A stretch of 64,000 bases of DNA, taken from Pseudopedobacter sp035496935. Its GTDB lineage: Bacteria; Bacteroidota; Bacteroidia; Sphingobacteriales; Sphingobacteriaceae. The first letter of the stretch is position 1; every line of letters starts with the position of its first letter. This document shows, in pieces, positions 60,927 to 64,000 of the stretch. The position numbers were made by a program, and so were the translations under genes. The notes under the pieces were generated by a model. It had not been told where the DNA came from. It made no database searches and saw only the letters and a list, made by a program, of their open reading frames with translations. The stretch spans positions 1 through 64,000 of the forward strand of contig DATJED010000026.1 in NCBI GenBank assembly GCA_035496935.1, read 5' to 3'.

Positions 60927-61370
60927 TTAAGAATGTTTGATCTCTTTCCCTAACCACACTCCATATTTTTTCCATTGCACATAAAAAACAATCCACTCGC
61001 TTATCCATGGAATCATTTTAAAAAGTGGAATTATTTGAAGAGCTGGTTTATCAATTTTTGGATGATATAAGCATAAAGACATATCTCTATACAAATGAAT
61101 TTCATCTGAATATTTTATGCTTTTATCATCGATATAAATCCTATCATATCTATTTGGATAAAATGGAGAATACGATAATAAGATAGAATGATTTTTACCT
61201 CCGATATTCAGCACACCTCTACCGATAAGAATTTTGGTTTTAGAATTTATAGAAAGTTTTAACCAATCAAAATACATTTCAATTATAAATTTCTGAACGT
61301 TAAGAAATACATCCCATTCTTTTTGATGATGTTTCCTGTTATTCTCCGCCAAAACTGTGATGAGCTCCAT
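60927..61370 (-). CDS. E2-like conjugating enzyme of a short type II CBASS operon
   Basis: 147 residues from ATG 61370 (longer in-frame starts are TTG). It is a stand-alone E2-like fold: the strand FYPNRYDRIYIDDKSIKYSD leads into IHLYRDMSLCLYHP, which carries the expected catalytic Cys100. The closing IPWISEWIVFYVQWKKYGVW then LGKEIKHS matches the end of CBASS E2 domains (P-W-I-x-E-W-x-x-x-Y-x-x-W-x-x-x-G-x-W). In short type II CBASS an E2 without E1 modifies the CD-NTase and so primes second-messenger synthesis. The gene overlaps the CD-NTase gene by 32 bases. No E1, JAB or ubiquitin-like gene is in the operon. Cytoplasmic. Confidence 0.85.
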   Translation of the reverse strand: MELITVLAENNRKHHQKEWDVFLNVQKFIIEMYFDWLKLSINSKTKILIGRGVLNIGGKNHSILLSYSPFYPNRYDRIYIDDKSIKYSDEIHLYRDMSLCLYHPKIDKPALQIIPLFKMIPWISEWIVFYVQWKKYGVWLGKEIKHS

Positions 61371-62511
61371 TTCTAATTCCTTCGCTTGTGTTAATATTTC
61401 CGTTTGAATTTGTACGAGCCGTTCCACCAACAATTAATCCACTTGATTTTGCAAATACATCATTTGTAGACTTAGAAAAAGTTTTAAATTGCTCATTCAA
61501 TGATTTTTTATACACCCCTTCTCCAAAAAGCTCTATATAGTCTTCTTTACTAATTTCAAAAGACATTTGTAAGTGTTGCCATTTATCATAGAAAGCGGAT
61601 ATAAATGTGTAAAAACTTTGATAATGCTCTGTTGTCCAAGAATCCGTAAAATCCTCTTCAAAATTAACTGGGTTTAACACTTTAAATTTGTAACCTTCTT
61701 TAATAGTTTCTAAATAGTTTTCCTTAATTCTGGAAACAACGTTGTTTATAGCATCAAAAATTGAACTTTCTCCTTCGTAGAATTGGGCAACCAGAGTTGT
61801 TATTACAATACTAGAAACTCTATTATCTTTATTTTGGTAATACACATCTCTATATCTCTTCAATAATTGAACTGCTCTTTGCAAAGGAGTTTTCATATAT
61901 AATTCCTCCGGTAACGGTTCAGTCTCTACTTGCGCTTTTAATAGTACATTAGAATATTTCCTCAGCATTGATTCTTCTACTGAATTTGCAATCGTCATGA
62001 ACCAATTAGAAAAACCTTTTGGATTTCCAGAAGACCAATTCTTAAGTGCCTTTTCAGGTATTTTAATCATTTCTTTATCCAAATTATTGGGCATACAAGC
62101 AGGTAAAACATCGATATGGAAATCACTCTTATAGTTTAATCTCACACATCTCGTTTTCTTTTCCATTATTGATTTATAATAACTATCCTTCTCCAAAGCT
62201 TTGACTAATGCATTATAGATTTGTTCTGGGGAATAATTATAATAAGGGTCATAAATATGAAGAACAGTATCGAGGTCAAAATCTTCTTCATTTATCGGTT
62301 TAACTGTAGTGCCTATTCGTTTTGAACCTTGGGCATAAATTTCTATTGTTAATCCGTCGAAAAACTCTTCATCATTATTTAGCAAATCTGCTACTGCATT
62401 ATATGCAGTTTCCATTCGCTCTAATCTAGTTTTATCTAACTGCAGTTCCTGCGCAATTCTCGCTAAAAGTTCTTCTCTTTGAAGTGCATAATCTTTAAAT
62501 ATATCTATCAT
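61339..62511 (-). CDS. CD-NTase (cGAS/DncV-like nucleotidyltransferase) of CBASS
   Basis: 390 residues. Nucleotidyltransferase core: helix 1-45, then IEIYAQGSKRIGTTVKPINE with Gly62-Ser63, the metal ligands in EEDFDLDTVL (Asp79, Asp81) and the third in DFHIDVLPACM (Asp134). The C-terminal half is helical, as in OAS/cGAS-type enzymes. On phage infection such enzymes make a cyclic oligonucleotide that activates a partner effector. The tail ends SFGGE, close to a Gly-Gly, and could be the site the neighbouring E2 acts on. It is separated by one base from the S-NUDIX gene upstream. The nucleotide product cannot be read from sequence. Confidence 0.88.
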   Translation of the reverse strand: MIDIFKDYALQREELLARIAQELQLDKTRLERMETAYNAVADLLNNDEEFFDGLTIEIYAQGSKRIGTTVKPINEEDFDLDTVLHIYDPYYNYSPEQIYNALVKALEKDSYYKSIMEKKTRCVRLNYKSDFHIDVLPACMPNNLDKEMIKIPEKALKNWSSGNPKGFSNWFMTIANSVEESMLRKYSNVLLKAQVETEPLPEELYMKTPLQRAVQLLKRYRDVYYQNKDNRVSSIVITTLVAQFYEGESSIFDAINNVVSRIKENYLETIKEGYKFKVLNPVNFEEDFTDSWTTEHYQSFYTFISAFYDKWQHLQMSFEISKEDYIELFGEGVYKKSLNEQFKTFSKSTNDVFAKSSGLIVGGTARTNSNGNINTSEGIRNGAHHSFGGE

Positions 62512-62512
62512 C

Positions 62513-63268
62513 TCAAAATGTTTTATTTATTAATAATTTAGTATGCTGTCCAATACGGGCAATTTGTTTATTGTTCTCAACAAATCTTAGCTGTTCAATA
62601 TCATCACAACTGACTATTGCAAATCCATTAGCGAGATTAGTCTTTTGTTCAGCCAAGGCGAGTAATGATTGCTTTTGTTCTTCGTTTGGAATCAGTTCAA
62701 AAACATCAAAAATTAATATCTCAAAACAACTAAAATAATCACTCCAACTAAGATTTTTGGAATACCTACGAATATGTTTTTGAGTAATTTTTTGAAAAAC
62801 TTTAGAATCCAATATCCCTCTATCTAATAACTCTTCTATAAATTCTCGTCTAGGCTCATTTTCTCTTTCACTACCACTTTCAAACCAATTCAAAACATCT
62901 ATTACATTTTTACCGTTTACCATAAAACGTAAATCGGAAGCGCTTTTGTCATCTACGTCTAAACCGTTTTTCGAATTGTCAGGTTTAAAACCCCATTTGT
63001 TAAACAAACTATCATCTCCGAAACGCTTGTATGCGCCTCCTACTGGTTGTAACTGATTTTCAATTCTTCTATTTAAAACCAGTAGATATTTATTGCTATT
63101 TGGAATTTGGATTTTATATAAACCACTAATAGAAAATCGAACTTGTTGGTTTTTATATTTGCCATATCTCGTTTTAAAAAACAAGATTAATTGTTTGCGA
63201 TTTTCCCAAACAATTGTTGCACTCTTTGTTAAAAGTGATTTAATTAAGCTTGTAAAAATTCCTCCCAT
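62513..63268 (-). CDS. SMODS-associated NUDIX-type effector of CBASS
   Basis: 251 residues. A short N-terminal amphipathic/hydrophobic stretch (IFTSLIKSLLTKSATIV) without a clear pair of membrane helices is followed by a NUDIX-like fold: strand SISGLYKIQIPNSNKYLLVL, QLQPVGGAYKRFG (74-84), and a degenerate NUDIX helix in PRREFIEELLDRG (139-151). S-NUDIX domains are predicted second-messenger sensors of CBASS effectors, often joined to two membrane helices. It stands in the effector position just before the CD-NTase. The degenerate box suggests ligand binding more than hydrolysis, which is inference. Confidence 0.78.
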   Translation of the reverse strand: MGGIFTSLIKSLLTKSATIVWENRKQLILFFKTRYGKYKNQQVRFSISGLYKIQIPNSNKYLLVLNRRIENQLQPVGGAYKRFGDDSLFNKWGFKPDNSKNGLDVDDKSASDLRFMVNGKNVIDVLNWFESGSERENEPRREFIEELLDRGILDSKVFQKITQKHIRRYSKNLSWSDYFSCFEILIFDVFELIPNEEQKQSLLALAEQKTNLANGFAIVSCDDIEQLRFVENNKQIARIGQHTKLLINKTF

Positions 63269-63355
63269 ATATAATTTTATTATTATTTTATAAAAAGGGG
63301 CGTTTCACCCCATTACGTTTTTTGCAGTTGCAAATTCTTGGATTAATAATTCCAT

Positions 63356-63529
63356 TTATTTTTCTTTGCTTACTCCTTTGAATGGTTTATTATCAGAGGT
63401 TTTTACATCCATAAACTTACCCGTATTAGAATCACGTTTTACCCAAGAATCTATTTTTGGGTTGTAAGTTTGAAAGCGCTCTCTGACAGCTCCAATTCTT
63501 GAATTGTTTTTTGGTGGGTTTGTCGCCAT
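63356..63529 (-). CDS. 57-residue conserved small protein upstream of the CBASS genes
   Basis: MATNPPKNNSRIGAVRERFQ then TYNPKIDSWVKRDSNTGKFM and DVKTSDNKPFKGVSKEK. Basic and probably unstructured or a small beta fold, with the patterned core NPKxxxWVKRDxxTGKFMDxK. It is the first gene of the minus-strand unit, 87 bases before the S-NUDIX gene. I associate this pattern with short hypothetical proteins found at defence loci, but cannot name a family. Too short for usual gene callers; coding is supported by the clean start after a divergent promoter region and the amino-acid pattern. Confidence 0.65.
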   Translation of the reverse strand: MATNPPKNNSRIGAVRERFQTYNPKIDSWVKRDSNTGKFMDVKTSDNKPFKGVSKEK

Positions 63530-63613
63530 CGTCACACAATTATATTAATCATTCTCCTTCAACTTAATGACATAAAGGATTTGCCAGCATTCATAATATT
63601 TCTCATTTATATA

Positions 63614-63682
63614 CTAATTCCATTAGAAATTTTTTATAGTTTTGAGAAACCAGTTGCTTCACTCATATATTAATTCCATTAG
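63614..63682. promoter_or_regulatory. Paired palindromic motif in the divergent CBASS promoter region
   Basis: CTAATTCCATTAG at 63614-63626 and TTAATTCCATTAG at 63670-63682, both inverted repeats around TCC and set in a longer direct repeat that begins CTCAT. They lie between the 57-residue ORF and the divergent gene at 63703 and could be operator sites. Confidence 0.45.
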
Positions 63683-63702
63683 TAATGCTTTTAGGTATAT
63701 AG

Positions 63703-64000
63703 ATGAAAGTCGAGTCAAAAAGAAAGGAAATAAACTTTGAAGAATTACCAAGCGATGATCTAATCGACTATATTTCATTTAAAGACGAGTTTCCTATTGA
63801 AGCTGAGATAGCGTTTATTGTTTTTTGCAATAGATTTCAGCGAGATATAATTCAAAAAGCTGAACTTTATAGTGCGAAATATGGACATAATGAAGTAGTT
63901 GCCCTTGATATAGCGAATTGTGCATTTGCTAGGGTTTGGAAATACCATTCATTCAATAAAGCCAAAACAAAATCTAAGGATATTGACAAAGCAATAAAGC
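63703..64000 (+). CDS. Partial gene, sigma-70 region 2-like protein
   Basis: 99 codons from ATG 63703 to the window edge. The N-terminus MKVESKRKEINFEELPSDDL is followed by EAEIAFIVFCNRFQRDIIQK, AELYSAKYGHNEVVALDIAN and CAFARVWKYHSFNKAKTK. The spacing of AxxxFxxxF...Y...VALDIANCAFARVWKYxxF resembles sigma-70 region 2 (the D-x-x-Q-x-x-F-x-K-x-W helix). Probably a sigma-like regulator of the mobile island, divergent from the CBASS operon. The assignment is by resemblance only. Confidence 0.55.
   Translation, partial: MKVESKRKEINFEELPSDDLIDYISFKDEFPIEAEIAFIVFCNRFQRDIIQKAELYSAKYGHNEVVALDIANCAFARVWKYHSFNKAKTKSKDIDKAIK

Overview
The window reads as chromosome of a Bacteroidota bacterium, most likely Sphingobacteriaceae (Pedobacter-like). 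Reasons: AT-rich DNA; promoters of the TTTG-N19/20-TAnnTTTG type instead of TTGACA/TATAAT; a tmRNA tag reading GENNYALAA; the long bacteroidotal form of IspG; SprB repeats and type IX secretion (T9SS) sorting domains; few Shine-Dalgarno sites. Genus level is inference.

Layout. 1-4923: N-terminal 1641 codons of a giant secreted SprB-repeat protein, running off the left edge. 5283-7411: ECF sigma factor, membrane partner and outer-membrane beta-barrel. 7630-13330: lone ABC ATPase, lhgO, ahcY, obg, adk, tRNA-Arg. 13617-19308: divergent carotenoid cluster (crtI one way; crtB, an unknown, a CrtYcd-type lycopene cyclase and a cytochrome-b5-like protein the other), with an unrecognised kinase-like protein and a methyltransferase behind crtI. 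19567-34134: housekeeping (serS, rsmI, lnt, ispG, dapA, ligA) mixed with small accessory genes and a DUF4143 ATPase that has a twin-palindrome operator. 34161-37097: LytTR/LytS-type two-component system with a LiaF-like membrane protein. 37295-42432: topoisomerase IV genes with a decayed GxxExxY cassette between them. 42646-55427: DUF3891, ald, DUF2723, tRNA-Gln, prs, rplY, recA, nth, a small nucleotidyltransferase pair, uvrA. 55662-60306: an exported ubiquitin-fusion protein, DUF72, purM, an aminotransferase. 60445-60839: tmRNA. 60927-64000: a defence island immediately behind the tmRNA gene, with a short type II CBASS-like operon (57-aa ORF, S-NUDIX effector, CD-NTase, E2-like enzyme) and the start of a divergent sigma-like gene.

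The most striking object is the gene at 55662-56531. It encodes a signal peptide, then a domain matching 64 of the first 73 residues of human ubiquitin with all seven lysines kept, then a Bacteroidota extracellular linker domain and a T9SS C-terminal sorting domain. The signal-peptidase site lies directly before ubiquitin Met1, and the conjugating Gly-Gly tail is replaced by the fusion. This looks like a eukaryotic-type ubiquitin converted into a non-conjugatable secreted or surface protein. The second accessory system, the CBASS-like operon 4.4 kb away, has an E2-fold enzyme. The two are probably unrelated mechanistically, because one is exported and the other cytoplasmic.
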